Shown one piece after another: positions 24,010 to 38,278 of a DNA stretch of 64,000 nucleotides (position 1 is its first letter; each line of letters begins with the position of its first letter). The stretch is taken from assembly GCA_947034895.1 (NCBI GenBank), contig OX344763.1, positions 57,555,093 through 57,619,092 of the forward strand, read 5' to 3'. The position numbers and the translations under genes are program-made. The stretch comes from Rhytidiadelphus loreus (lineage: Eukaryota; Streptophyta; Bryopsida; Hypnales; Hylocomiaceae). The notes under the pieces are model-generated. The model was not told the DNA's origin. It searched no databases and saw nothing but the letters and a program-made list of their open reading frames with translations.

Positions 24010-27000
24010 CTGGCCCTCTATTTTAAAGTCCACAAAATTGTAATCTCATGAAATTCATTGAAAGAAATCTGGGAAAGAGGTTGTGCAAGTTGCAAGTGCT
24101 CCTAAACTCATGAATTAATCAACAAAATATATAATTGGGAGTCACGATGAATGACTTTCTAGTACGTGGAAATGAAATATTCGTGCACGAACCTGGCCCT
24201 CTATTTTAAAGTCCACAAAATTGTAATCTCATGAAATTCATGTACAGAAATCTGGGAAAGAGGTTGTGCAAGTTGCAAGTGCTCCTAAACTCATGAATTA
24301 ATCAACAAAATATATAATTGGGAGTCACGATGAATGACTTTCTAGTACGTGGAAATGAAATATTCGTGCACGAACCTGGCCCTCTATTTTAAAGTCCACA
24401 AAATTGTAATCTCATGAAATTCATTGAAAGAAATCTGGGAAAGAGGTTGTGCAAGTTGCAAGTGCTCCTAAACTCATGAATTAATCAACAAAATATATAA
24501 TTGGGAGTCACGATGAATGACTTTCTAGTACGTGGAAATGAAATATTCGTGCACGAACCTGGCCCTCTATTTTAAAGTCCAGAAAATTGTAATCTCATGA
24601 AATTCATTGAAAGAAATCTGGGAAAGAGGTTGTGCAAGTTGCAAGTGCTCCTAAACTCATGAATTAATCAACAAAATATATAATTGGGAGTCACGATGAA
24701 TGACTTTCTAGTACGTAGAAATAAAATATTCGTGCACGAACCTGGCCCTCTATTTTAAAGTCCACAAAATTGTAATCTCATAGAATTCATGTACAGAAAT
24801 CTGGGAAAGAGGTTGTGCAAGTTGCAAGTGCTCCTAAACTCATGAATTAATCAACAAAATATATAATTGGGAGTCACGATGAATGACTTTCTAGTACGTG
24901 GAAATCAAATATTCGTGCATGAACCTGGCCCTCTATTTTAAAGTCCACAAAATTGTAATCTTTTGAAATTCATTGAAAGAAATCTGGGAAAGAGGTTGTG
25001 CAAGTTGCAAGTGCTCCTAAACTCATGAATTAATCAACAAAATATATAATTGTTGGTCACGATGAATGACTTTCTAGTACGTGGAAATGAAATATTCGTG
25101 CACGAACCTTGCCCTATATTTTAAAGTCCACAAAATTGTAATCTCATGAAATTCATTGAAAGAAATCTGGGAAAGAGGTTGTGCAAGTTGCAAGTGCTCC
25201 TAAACTCATGAATTAATCAACAAAATATATAATTGGGAGTCACGATGAATGACTTTCTAGTACGTGGAAATGAAATATTCGTGCACGAACCTGGCCCTCT
25301 ATTTTAAAGTCCACAAAATTGTAATCTCATGGAATTCATGTACAGAAATCTGGGAAAGAGGTTGTGCAAGTTGCAAGTGCTCCTAAACTCATGAATTAAT
25401 CAACAAAATATATAATTGGGAGTCACGATGAATGACTTTCTAGTACGTGGAAATGAAATATTCGTGCATGAACCTGGCCCTCTATTTTAAAGTCCAGAAA
25501 ATTGTAATCTCATGAAATTCATTGAAAGAAATCTGGGAAAGAGGTTGTGCAAGTTGCAAGTGCTCCTAAACTCATGAATTAATCAACAAAATATATAATT
25601 GGGAGTCACGATGAATGACTTTCTAGTACGTGGAAATGAAATATTCGTGCATGAACCTGGCCCTCTATTTTAAAGTCCAGAAAATTGTAATCTCATGAAA
25701 TTCATTGAAAGAAATCTGGGAAAGAGGTTGTGCAAGTTGCAAGTGCTCCTAAACTCATGAATTAATCAACAAAATATATAATTGGGAGTCACGATGAATG
25801 ACTTTCTAGTACGTGGAAATGAAATATTCGTGCACGAACCTGGCCCTCTATTTTAAAGTCCACAAAATTGTAATCTCATGGAATTCATTGAAAGAAATCT
25901 GGGAAAGAGGTTGTGCAAGTTGCAAGTGCTCCTAAACTCATGAATTAATCAACAAAATATATAACTGGGAGTCACGATGAATGACTTTCTAGTACGTGGA
26001 AATGAAATATTCGTGCACGAACCTTGCCCTCTATTTTAAAGTCCACAAAATTGTAATCTCATGGAATTCATGTACAGAAATTTGGGAAAGAGGTTGTGCA
26101 AGTTGCAAGTGCTCCTAAACTCATGAATTAATCAACAAAATATATAATTGGGAGTCACGATGAATGACTTTCTAGTACGTGGAAATCAAATATTCGTGCA
26201 TGAACCTGGCCCTCTATTTTAAAGTCCACAAAATTGTAATCTCATGAAATTCATTGAAAGAAATCTGGGAAAGAGGTTGTGCAAGTTGCAAGTGCTCCTA
26301 AACTCATGAATTAATCAACAAAATATATAACTGGGAGTCACGATGAATGACTTTCTAGTACGTGGAAATGAAATATTCGTGCACGAACCTTGCCCTCTAT
26401 TTTAAAGTCCACAAAATTGTAATCTCATGGAATTCATGTACAGAAATTTGGGAAAGAGGTTGTGCAAGTTGCAAGTGCTCCTAAACTCATGAATTAATCA
26501 ACAAAATATATAATTGGGAGTCACGATGAATGACTTTCTAGTACGTGGAAATGAAATATTCGTGCATGAACCTGGCCCTCTATTTTAAAGTCCACAAAAT
26601 TGTAATCTCATGAAATTCATTGAAAGAAATCTGGGAAAGAGGTTGTGCAAGTTGCAAGTGCTCCTAAACTCATGAATTAATCAACAAAATATATAATTGG
26701 GAGTCACGATGAATGACTTTCTAGTACGTGGAAATGAAATATTCGTGCACGAACCTGGCCCTCTATTTTAAAGTCCACAAAATTGTAATCTCATGAAATT
26801 CATGTACAGAAATCTGGGAAAGAGGTTGTGCAAGTTGCAAGTGCTCCTAAACTCATGAATTAATCAACAAAATATATAATTGGGAGTCACGATGAATGAC
26901 TTTCTAGTACGTGGAAATGAAATATTCGTGCACGAACCTGGCCCTCTATTTTAAAGTCCACAAAATTGTAATCTCATGAAATTCATTGAAAGAAATCTGG

Positions 27001-28872
27001 GAAAGAGGTTGTGCAAGTTGCAAGTGCTCCTAAACTCATGAATTAATCAACAAAATATATAATTGGGAGTCACGATGAATGACTTTCTAGTACGTGGAAA
27101 TGAAATATTCGTGCACGAACCTGGCCCTCTATTTTAAAGTCCAGAAAATTGTAATCTCATGAAATTCATTGAAAGAAATCTGGGAAAGAGGTTGTGCAAG
27201 TTGCAAGTGCTCCTAAACTCATGAATTAATCAACAAAATATATAATTGGCAGTCACGATGAATGACTTTCTAGTACGTAGAAATAAAATATTCGTGCACG
27301 AACCTGGCCCTCTATTTTAAAGTCCACAAAACTGTAATCTCATGGAATTCATGTACAGAAATCTGGGAAAGAGGTTGTGCAAGTTGCAAGTGCTCCTAAA
27401 CTCATGAATTAATCAACAAAATATATAATTGGGAGTCACGATGAATGACTTTCTAGTACGTGGAAATCAAATATTCGTGCATGAACCTGGCCCTCTATTT
27501 TAAAGTCCACAAAATTGTAATCTTTTGAAATTCATTGAAAGAAATCTGGGAAAGAGGTTGTGCAAGTTGCAAGTGCTCCTAAACTCATGAATTAATCAAC
27601 AAAATATATAATTGTTGGTCACGATGAATGACTTTCTAGTACGTGGAAATGAAATATTCGTGCACGAACCTTGCCCTATATTTTAAAGTCCACAAAATTG
27701 TAATCTCATGAAATTCATTGAAAGAAATCTGGGAAAGAGGTTGTGCAAGTTGCAAGTGCTCCTAAACTCATGAATTAATCAACAAAATATATAATTGGGA
27801 GTCACGATGAATGACTTTCTAGTACGTGGAAATGAAATATTCGTGCACGAACCTGGCCCTCTATTTTAAAGTCCACAAAATTGTAATCTCATGGAATTCA
27901 TGTACAGAAATCTGGGAAAGAGGTTGTGCAAGTTGCAAGTGCTCCTAAACTCATGAATTAATCAACAAAATATATAATTGGGAGTCACGATGAATGACTT
28001 TCTAGTACGTGGAAATGAAATATTCGTGCATGAACCTGGCCCTCTATTTTAAAGTCCACAAAATTGTAATCTCATGAAATTCATTGAAAGAAATCTGGGA
28101 AAGAGGTTGTGCAAGTTGCAAGTGCTCCTAAACTCATGAATTAATCAACAAAATATATAATTGGGAGTCACGATGAATGACTTTCTAGTACGTGGAAATG
28201 AAATATTCGTGCATGAACCTGGCCCTCTATTTTAAAGTCCAGAAAATTGTAATCTCATGAAATTCATTGAAAGAAATCTGGGAAAGAGGTTGTGCAAGTT
28301 GCAAGTGCTCCTAAACTCATGAATTAATCAACAAAATATATAATTGGGAGTCACGATGAATGACTTTCTAGTACGTGGAAATGAAATATTCGTGCACGAA
28401 CCTGGCCCTCTATTTTAAAGTCCACAAAATTGTAATCTCATGGAATTCATTGAAAGAAATCTGGGAAAGAGGTTGTGCAAGTTGCAAGTGCTCCTAAACT
28501 CATGAATTAATCAACAAAATATATAACTGGGAGTCACGATGAATGACTTTCTAGTACGTGGAAATGAAATATTCGTGCACGAACCTTGCCCTCTATTTTA
28601 AAGTCCACAAAATTGTAATCTCATGGAATTCATGTACAGAAATTTGGGAAAGAGGTTGTGCAAGTTGCAAGTGCTCCTAAACTCATGAATTAATCAACAA
28701 AATATATAATTGGGAGTCACGATGAATGACTTTCTAGTACGTGGAAATCAAATATTCGTGCATGAACCTGGCCCTCTATTTTAAAGTCCACAAAATTGTA
28801 ATCTCATGAAATTCATTGAAAGAAATCTGGGAAAGAGGTTGTGCAAGTTGCAAGTGCTCCTAAACTCATGAA
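24010..28872 (+). repeat. 14-monomer tandem duplication (2 copies)
   Basis: Unit 2,562 bp (14 x 183): about 24,010-26,310 matches 26,572-28,872. Spacing is exact for three independent rare markers: GTACGTAGAAATAAAA (24,711 and 27,273), AATCTTTTGAAATT (24,961 and 27,523) and TGTTGGTCAC (25,051 and 27,613). CCTATATTTT (p45 A) follows in both. Single differences were seen (GTCCAG versus GTCCAC near 25,498 and 28,060; GGGAG versus GGCAG near 27,250). The match ends at AACTGGG versus AATTGGG near 26,331. Confidence 0.92.
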
Positions 28873-28879
28873 TTAATCA

Positions 28880-31800
28880 ACAAAATATATAATTGGGAGT
28901 CACGATGAATGACTTTCTAGTACGTGGAAATGAAATATTCGTGCACGAACCTGGCCCTCTATTTTAAAGTCCACAAAATTGTAATCTCATGGAATTCATT
29001 GAAAGAAATCTGGAAAAGAGGTTGTGCAAGTTGCAAGTGCTCCTAAACTCATGAATTAATCAACAAAATATATAATTGGGAGTCACGATGAATGACTTTC
29101 TAGTACGTGGAAATGAAATATTCGTGCACGAACCTGGCCCTCTATTTTAAAGTCCACAAAATTGTAATCTCATGAAATTCATTGAAAGAAATCTGGGAAA
29201 GAGGTTGTGCAAGTTGCAAGTGCTCCTAAACTCATGAATTAATCAACAAAATATATAATTGGGAGTCACGATGAATGACTTTCTAGTACGTGGAAATGAA
29301 ATATACGTGCATGAATCTGGCCCTCTATTTTAAAGTCCACAAAATTGTAATCTCATGAAATTCATTGAAAGAAATCTGGGAAAGAGGTTGTGCAAGTTGC
29401 AAGTGCTCCTAAACTCATGAATTAATCAAGAAAATATATAATTGGGAATCACGATGAATGACTTTCTAGTACGTGGAAATCAAATATTCGTGCACGAACC
29501 TGGCCCTCTATTTTAAAGTCCACAAAATTGTAATCTCATGAAATTCATTGAAAGAAATCTGGGAAAAAGGTTGTGCAAGTTGCAAGTGCTCCTAAACTCA
29601 TGAATTAATCAACAAAATATATAATTGGGAGTCACGATGAATGACTTTCTAGTATGTGGAAATGAAATATTCGTGCACGAACCTTGCCCTGTATTTTAAA
29701 GTCGACAAAATTGTAATCTCATGAAATTCATGTACAGAAATCTGGGAAAGAGGTTGTGCAAGTTGCAAGTGCTCCTAAACTCATGAATTAATCAACAAAA
29801 TATATAATTGGGAGTCACGATGAATGACTTTCTAGTACGTGGAAATGAAATATTCGTGCATGAACCTGGCCCTCTATTTTAAAGTCCAGAAAATTGTAAT
29901 CTCATGAAATTCATTGAAAGAAATCTGGGAAAGAGGTTGTGCAAGTTGCAAGTGCTCCTAAACTCATGAATTAATCAACAAAATATATAATTGGGAGTCA
30001 CGATGAATGACTTTCTAGTACGTGGAAATCAAATATTCGTGCATGAACCTGGCCCTCTATTTTAAAGTCCACAAAATTGTAATCTCATGAAATTCATTGA
30101 AAGAAATCTGGGAAAGAGGTTGTGCAAGTTGCAAGTGCTCCTAAACTCATGAATTAATCAACAAAATATATAATTGGGAGTCACGATGAATGACTTTCTA
30201 GTACGTGGAAATGAAATATACGTGCATGAATCTGGCCCTCTATTTTAAAGTCCACAAAATTGTAATCTCATGAAATTCATTGAAAGAAATCTGGGAAAGA
30301 GGTTGTGCAAGTTGCAAGTGCTCCTAAACTCATGAATTAATCAACAAAATATATAATTGGGAGTCACGATGAATGACTTTCTAGTACGTGGAAATCAAAT
30401 ATTCGTGCATGAACCTGGCCCTCTATTTTAAAGTCCACAAAATTGTAATCTCATGAAATTCATTGAAAGAAATCTGGGAAAGAGGTTGTGCAAGTTGCAA
30501 GTGCTCCTAAACTCATGAATTAATCAACAAAATATATAATTGGGAGTCACGATGAATGACTTTCTAGTACGTGGAAATCAAATATTCGTGCATGAACCTG
30601 GCCCTCTATTTTAAAGTCCACAAAATTGTAATCTCATGAAATTCATTGAAAGAAATCTGGGAAAGAGGTTGTGCAAGTTGCAAGTGCTCCTAAACTCATG
30701 AATTAATCAACAAAATATATAATTGGGAGTCACGATGAATGACTTTCTAGTACGTGGAAATGAAATATTCGTGCATGAACCTGGCCCTCTATTTGAAAGT
30801 CCACAAAATTGTAATCTCATGAAATTCATTGAAAGAAATTTGGGAAAGAGGTTGTGCAAGTTGCAAGTGCTCCTAAACTCATGAATTAATCAACAAAATA
30901 TATAATTGGGAGTCACGATGAATGACTTTCTAGTACGTGGAAATGAAATATTCGTGCATGAACCTGGCCCTCTATTTTAAAGTCCACAAAATTGTAATCT
31001 CATGGAATTCATGTACAGAAATCTGGAAAAGAGGTTGTGCAAGTTGCAAGTGCTCCTAAACTCATGAATTAATCAACAAAATATATAATTGGGAGTTACG
31101 ATGAATGACTTTCTAGTACGTGGAAATGAAATATTCGTGCACGAACCTGGCCCTCTATTTTAAAGTCCACAAAATTGTAATCTCATGGAATTCATTGAAA
31201 GAAATCTGGGAAAGAGGTTGTGCAAGTTGCAAGTGCTCCTAAACTCATGAATTAATCAACAAAATATATAATTGGGAGTTACGATGAATGACTTTCTAGT
31301 ACGTGGAAATGAAATATTCGTGCACGAACCTTGCCCTGTATTTTAAAGTCCACAAAATTGTAATCTTATGGAATTCATGTACAGAAATTTGGGAAAGAGG
31401 TTGTGCAAGTTGCAAGTGCTCCTAAACTCATGAATTAATCAACGAAATATATAATTGGGAGTCACGATGAATGACTTTCTAGTACGTGGAAATGAAATAT
31501 TCGTGCACGAACCTGGCCCTCTATTTTAAAGTCCACAAAATTGTAATCTCATGAAATTCATTGAAAGAAATCTGGGAAAGAGGTTGTGCAAGTTGCAAGT
31601 GCTCCTAAACTCATGAATTAATCAACAAAATATATAATTGGGAGTCACGATGAATGACTTTCTAGTACGTGGAAATGAATTATTCGTGCACGAACCTGGC
31701 CCTCTATTTTAAAGTCCACAAAATTGTAATCTCATGAAATTCATTGAAAGAAATCTGGAAAAGAGGTTGTGCAAGTTGCAAGTGCTCGTAAACTCATGAA

Positions 31801-34430
31801 TTAATCAACAAAATATATAATTGGGAGTCACGATGAATGACTTTCTAGTACGTGGAAATGAAATATTCGTGCACGAACCTGGCCCTCTATTTTAAAGTCG
31901 ACAAAATTGTAATCTCATGAAATTCATTGAAAGAAATCTGGGAAAGAGGTTGTGCAAGTTGCAAGTGCTCCTAAACTCATGAATTAATCAACAAAATATA
32001 TAATTGGGAGTCACGATGAATGACTTTCTAGTACGTGGAAATGAAATATACGTGCACGAATCTGGCCCTCTATTTTAAAGTCCACAAAATTGTAATGTCA
32101 TGAAATTCATTGAAAGAAATCTGGGAAAGAGGTTGTGCAAGTTGCAAGTGCTCCTAAACTCATGAATTAATCAACAAAATATATAATTGGGAGTCACGAT
32201 GAATGACTTTCTAGTACGTGGAAATGAAATATTGGTTCACGAACCTTGCCCTGTATTTTAAAGTCGACAAAATTGTAATCTCATGGAATTCATTGAAAGA
32301 AATCTGGGAAAGAGGTTGTGCAAGTTGCAAGTGCTCCTAAACTCATGAATTAATCAACAAAATATATAATTGGGAGTCACGATGAATGACTTTCTAGTAC
32401 GTGGAAATGAAATATTCGTGCACGAACCTGGCCCTCTATTTTAAAGTCGACAAAATTGTAATCTCATGGAATTCATTGAAAGAAATCTGGGAAAGAGGTT
32501 GTGCAAGTTGCAAGTGCTCCTAAACTCATGAATTAATCAACAAAATATATAATTGGGAGTTACGATGAATGACTTTCTAGTACGTGGAAATGAAATATTC
32601 GTGCACGAACCTGGCCCTCTATTTTAAAGTCCACAAAATTGTAATCTCATGAAATTCATTGAAAGAAATCTGGGAAAGAGGTTGTGCAAGTTGCAAGTGC
32701 TCCTAAACTCATGAATTAATCAACAAAATATATAATTGGGAGTCACGATGAATGACTTTCTAGTACGTGGAAATGAAATATTCGTGCATGAACCTGGCCC
32801 TCTATTTTAAAGTCCACAAAATTGTAATCTCATGAAATTCATTGAAAGAAATCTGGGAAAGAGGTTGTGCAAGTTGCAAGTGCTCCTAAACTCATGAATT
32901 AATCAAAAAAATATATAATTGGTGGTCACGATGAATGACTTTCTAGTACGTGGAAATGAAATATTCGTGCACGAACCTGGCCCTCTATTTTAAAGTCCAC
33001 AAAATTGTAATCTCATGAAATTCATTGAAAGAAATCTGGGAAAGAGGTTGTGCAAGTTGCAAGTGCTCCTAAACTCATGAATTAATCAACAAAATATATA
33101 ATTGGGAGTCACGATGAATGACTTTCTAGTACGTGGAAATGAAATATTCGTGCACGAACCTGGCCCTCTATTTTAAAGTCGACAAAATTGTAATCTCATG
33201 AAATTCATTGAAAGAAATCTGGGAAAGAGGTTGTGCAAGTTGCAAGTGCTCCTAAACTCATGAATTAATCAACAAAATATATAATTGGGAGTCACGATGA
33301 ATGACTTTCTAGTACGTGGAAATGAAATATTGGTTCACGAACCTTGCCCTGTATTTTAAAGTCGACAAAATTGTAATCTCATGAAATTCATGTACAGAAA
33401 TCTGGGAAAGAGGTTGTGCAAGTTGCAAGTGCTCCTAAACTCATGAATTAATCAACAAAATATATAATTGGGAGTCACGATGAATGACTTTCTAGTACGT
33501 GGAAATGAAATATTCGTGCATGAACCTGGCCCTCTATTTTAAAGTCCAGAAAATTGTAATCTCATGAAATTCATTGAAAGAAATCTGGGAAAGAGGTTGT
33601 GCAAGTTGCAAGTGCTCCTAAACTCATGAATTAATCAACAAAATATATAATTGGGAGTCACGATGAATGACTTTCTAGTACGTGGAAATCAAATATTCGT
33701 GCATGAACCTGGCCCTCTATTTTAAAGTCCACAAAATTGTAATCTCATGAAATTCATTGAAAGAAATCTGGGAAAGAGGTTGTGCAAGTTGCAAGTGCTC
33801 CTAAACTCATGAATTAATCAAGAAAATATATAATTGGGAGTCACGATGAATGACTTTCTAGTACGTGGAAATCAAATATTCGTGCATGAACCTGGCCCTC
33901 TATTTTAAAGTCCACAAAATTGTAATCTCATGAAATTCATTGAAAGAAATCTGGGAAAGAGGTTGTGCAAGTTGCAAGTGCTCCTAAACTCATGAATTAA
34001 TCAAAAAAATATATAATTGGTGGTCACGATGAATGACTTTCTAGTACGTGGAAATGAAATATTCGTGCACGAACCTGGCCCTCTATTTTAAAGTCCACAA
34101 AATTGTAATCTCATGAAATTCATTGAAAGAAATCTGGGACAGAGGTTGTGCAAGTTGCAAGTGCTCCTAAACTCATGAATTAATCAACAAAATATATAAT
34201 TGGGAGTCACGATGAATGACTTTCTAGTACGTGGAAATGAAATATTCGTGCACGAACCTGGCCCTCTATTTTAAAGTCCACAAAATTGTAATCTCATGAA
34301 ATTCATTGAAAGAAATCTGGGAAAGAGGTTGTGCAAGTTGCAAGTGCTCCTAAACTCATGAATTAATCAACAAAATATATAATTGGGAGTCACGATGAAT
34401 GACTTTCTAGTACGTGGAAATGAAATATTC
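28880..34430 (+). repeat. array segment: mixed monomers, rise of AAATCAAATATT type
   Basis: About 30 monomers. C at p18 (AAATCAAATATT), almost absent before 24.9 kb, becomes frequent (for example near 29,479, 30,029, 30,395, 30,578, 33,689 and 33,872). GGGAGTTACG monomers reappear near 31,090, 31,270 and 32,560. GGTTC/SalI units occur at 32,234 and 33,331. CAACGAAAT (p151 G) is first seen near 31,443. GAATTATTCG near 31,680 and ATTTGAAAG near 30,795 look private. No regular higher-order period was established. Confidence 0.8.
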
Positions 34431-34436
34431 GTGCAT

Positions 34437-34855
34437 GAACCTGGCCCTCTATTTTAAAGTCCACAAAATTGTAATCTCATGAAATTCATGTACAGAAATC
34501 TGGGAAAGAGGTTGTGCAAGTTGCAAGTGCTCCTAAACTCATGAATTAGTCAACAAAATATATAATTGGGAGTCACGATGAATGACTTTCTAGTACGTGG
34601 AAATGAAATATTCGTGCATGAACCTGGCCCTCTATTTTAAAGTCCAGAAAATTGTAATCTCATGAAATTCATTGAAAGAAATCTGGGAAAGAGGTTGTGC
34701 AAGTTGCAAGTGCTCCTAAACTCATGAATTAATCAACAAAATATATAATTGGGAGTCACGATGAATGACTTTCTAGTACGTGGAAATCAAATATTCGTGC
34801 ATGAACCTGGCCCTCTATTTTAAAGTCCACAAAATTGTAATCTCATGAAATTCAT
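34437..34855 (+). repeat. segment duplicated at 35,169-35,587 (4-monomer offset)
   Basis: The offset is 732 bp (4 x 183). The private base GAATTAGTCAAC (p145 G) at 34,549 and 35,281 is shared, followed in both by GTCCAG and AAATCAAATATT monomers. The copies part where TGTACAG is replaced by TTGAAAG. As p145 G was seen only here, the duplication is probably recent. Confidence 0.85.
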
Positions 34856-36051
34856 GTACAGAAATCTGGGAAAGAGGTTGTGCAAGTTGCAAGTGCTCCT
34901 AAACTCATGAATTAATCAACAAAATATATAATTGGGAGTCACGATGAATGACTTTCTAGTACGTGGAAATCAAATATTCGTGCATGAACCTGGCCCTCTA
35001 TTTTAAAGTCCACAAAATTGTAATCTCATGGAATTCATGTACAGAAATCTGGGAAAGAGGTTGTGCAAGTTGCAAGTGCTCCTAAACTCATGAATTAATC
35101 AACAAAATATATAATTGGGAGTCACGATGAATGACTTTCTAGTACGTGGAAATGAAATATTCGTGCACGAACCTGGCCCTCTATTTTAAAGTCCACAAAA
35201 TTGTAATCTCATGAAATTCATGTACAGAAATCTGGGAAAGAGGTTGTGCAAGTTGCAAGTGCTCCTAAACTCATGAATTAGTCAACAAAATATATAATTG
35301 GGAGTCACGATGAATGACTTTCTAGTACGTGGAAATGAAATATTCGTGCATGAACCTGGCCCTCTATTTTAAAGTCCAGAAAATTGTAATCTCATGAAAT
35401 TCATTGAAAGAAATCTGGGAAAGAGGTTGTGCAAGTTGCAAGTGCTCCTAAACTCATGAATTAATCAACAAAATATATAATTGGGAGTCACGATGAATGA
35501 CTTTCTAGTACGTGGAAATCAAATATTCGTGCATGAACCTGGCCCTCTATTTTAAAGTCCACAAAATTGTAATCTCATGAAATTCATTGAAAGAAATCTG
35601 GGAAAGAGGTTGTGCAAGTTGCAAGTGCTCCTAAACTCATGAATTAATCAACAAAATATATAATTGGGAGTCACGATGAATGACTTTCTAGTACGTGGAA
35701 ATGAAATATTCGTGCATGAACCTGGCCCTCTATTTTAAAGTCCACAAAATTGTAATCTCATGAAATTCATTGAAAGAAATCTGGGAAAGAGGTTGTGCAA
35801 GTTGCAAGTGCTCCTAAACTCATGAATTAATCAAAAAAATATATAATTGGTGGTCACGATGAATGACTTTCTAGTACGTGGAAATGAAATATTCGTGCAC
35901 GAACCTGGCCCTCTATTTTAAAGTCCACAAAATTGTAATCTCATGAAATTCATTGAAAGAAATCTGGGAAAGAGGTTGTGCAAGTTGCAAGTGCTCCTAA
36001 ACTCATGAATTAATCAACAAAATATATAATTGGGAGTCACGATGAATGACT

Positions 36052-36233
36052 TTCTAGTACGTGGAAATCAAATATTCGTGCATGAACCTGGCCCTCTAAT
36101 TTAAAGTCCACAAAATTGTAATCTCATGAAATTCATTGAAAGAAATCAGGGAAAGAGGTTGTGCAAGTGCAAGTGCTCCTAAACTCATGAATTAATCAAG
36201 AAAATATATAATTGGGAGTCACGATGAATGACT
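36052..36233 (+). repeat. 182-bp monomer with the only net indel
   Basis: One T is missing from the TGCAAGT pair, giving TGCAAGTGCAAGTGC around 36,162-36,176. All monomers before and after keep exact 183-bp register. The unit also carries three marker substitutions: AAATCAAATATT, CTCTAATTTA (p48 A) and AAATCAGGG (p97 A). CTCTAATTTA returns at 53,664, 55,860 and 56,958 and AAATCAGGG at about 37,611, 37,977 and 39,075, but without the deletion. Confidence 0.95.
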
Positions 36234-36779
36234 TTCTAGTACGTGGAAATGAAATATTCGTGCATGAACCTGGCCCTCTATTTTAAAGTCCACAAAATTG
36301 TAATCTCATGAAATTCATTGAAAGAAATCTGGGAAAGAGGTTGTGCAAGTTGCAAGTGCTCCTAAACTCATGAATTAATCAACAAAATATATAATTGGGA
36401 GTTACGATGAATGACTTTCTAGTACGTGGAAATGAAATATTCGTGCACGAACCTGGCCCTCTATTTTAAAGTCCACAAAATTGTAATCTCATGGAATTCA
36501 TTGAAAGAAATCTGGGAAAGAGGTTGTGCAAGTTGCAAGTGCTCCTAAACTCATGAATTAATCAACAAAATATATAATTGGGAGTCACGATGAATGACTT
36601 TCTAGTACGTGGAAATCAAATATTCGTGCATGAACCTGGCCCTCTATTTTAAAGTCCACAAAATTGTAATCTCATGGAATTCATTGAAAGAAATCTGGGA
36701 AAGAGGTTGTGCAAGTTGCAAGTGCTCCTAAACTCATGAATTAATCAACGAAATATATAATTGGGAGTCACGATGAATG

Positions 36780-38278
36780 ACTTTCTAGTACGTGGAAATG
36801 AAATATTCGTGCACGAACCTGGCCCTCTATTTTAAAGTCCACAAAATTGTAATCTCATGAAATTCATTGAAAGAAATCTGGGAAAGAGGTTGTGCAAGTT
36901 GCAAGTGCTCCTAAACTCATGAATTAATCAAGAAAATATATAATTGGGAGTTACGATGAATGACTTTCTAGTACGTGGAAATCAAATATTCGTGCACGAA
37001 CCTTGCCCTGTATTTTAAAGTCCACAAAATTGTAATCTCATGGAATTCATTGAAAGAAATCTGGGAAAGAGGTTGTGCAAGTTGCAAGTGCTCCTAAACT
37101 CATGAATTAATCAACGAAATATATAATTGGGAGTCACGATGAATGACTTTCTAGTACGTGGAAATGAAATATTCGTGCATGAACCTGGCCCTCTATTTTA
37201 AAGTCCACAAAATTGTAATCTCATGGAATTCATTGAAAGAAATCTGGGAAAGAGGTTGTGCAAGTTGCAAGTGCTCCTAAACTCATGAATTAATCAACAA
37301 AATATATAATTGGGAGTCACGATGAATGACTTTCTAGTACGTGGAAATCAAATATTCGTGCATGAACCTGGCCCTCTATTTTAAAGTCCACAAAATTGTA
37401 ATCTCATGAAATTCATTGAAAGAAATCTGGGAAAGAGGTTGTGCAAGTTGCAAGTGCTCCTAAACTCATGAATTAATCAACAAAATATATAATTGGGAGT
37501 TACGATGAATGACTTTCTAGTACGTGGAAATGAAATATTCGTGCACGAACCTGGCCCTCTATTTTAAAGTCCACAAAATTGTAATCTCATGAAATTCATT
37601 GAAAGAAATCAGGGAAAGAGGTTGTGCAAGTTGCAAGTGCTCCTAAACTCATGAATTAATCAACAAAATATATAATTGGGAGTCACGATGAATGACTTTC
37701 TAGTACGTGGAAATGAAATATTCGTGCATGAACCTGGCCCTCTATTTTAAAGTCCACAAAATTGTAATCTCATGAAATTCATTGAAAGAAATCTGGGAAA
37801 GAGGTTGTGCAAGTTGCAAGTGCTCCTAAACTCATGAATTAATCAACAAAATATATAATTGGGAGTTACGATGAATGACTTTCTAGTACGTGGAAATGAA
37901 ATATTCGTGCACGAACCTGGCCCTCTATTTTAAAGTCCACAAAATTGTAATCTCATGAAATTCATTGAAAGAAATCAGGGAAAGAGGTTGTGCAAGTTGC
38001 AAGTGCTCCTAAACTCATGAATTAATCAACAAAATATATAATTGGGAGTTACGATGAATGACTTTCTAGTACGTGGAAATCAAATATTCGTGCACGAACC
38101 TTGCCCTGTATTTTAAAGTCCACAAAATTGTAATCTCATGGAATTCATTGAAAGAAATCTGGGAAAGAGGTTGTGCAAGTTGCAAGTGCTCCTAAACTCA
38201 TGAATTAATCAACGAAATATATAATTGGGAGTCACGATGAATGACTTTCTAGTACGTGGAAATGAAATATTCGTGCAC
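36780..38278 (+). repeat. 6-monomer duplication (1,098-bp offset)
   Basis: The segment 36,780-37,180 matches 37,878-38,278. Both carry the unusual succession GGGAGTTACG, AAATCAAATATTCGTGCAC with CCTTGCCCTG, EcoRI-site TTGAAAG, then CAACGAAAT. Between them a 2-monomer repeat (366 bp) duplicates AAATCAGGG (37,611 and 37,977). A short local cycle of unequal exchange is the simplest reading. Confidence 0.82.

Noticed and set aside
36160..36180. Array junction or insertion at the register shift
   Set aside because: The change is a single missing T inside one monomer. Flanking monomers are ordinary and in the same orientation, so no boundary or foreign DNA is present.
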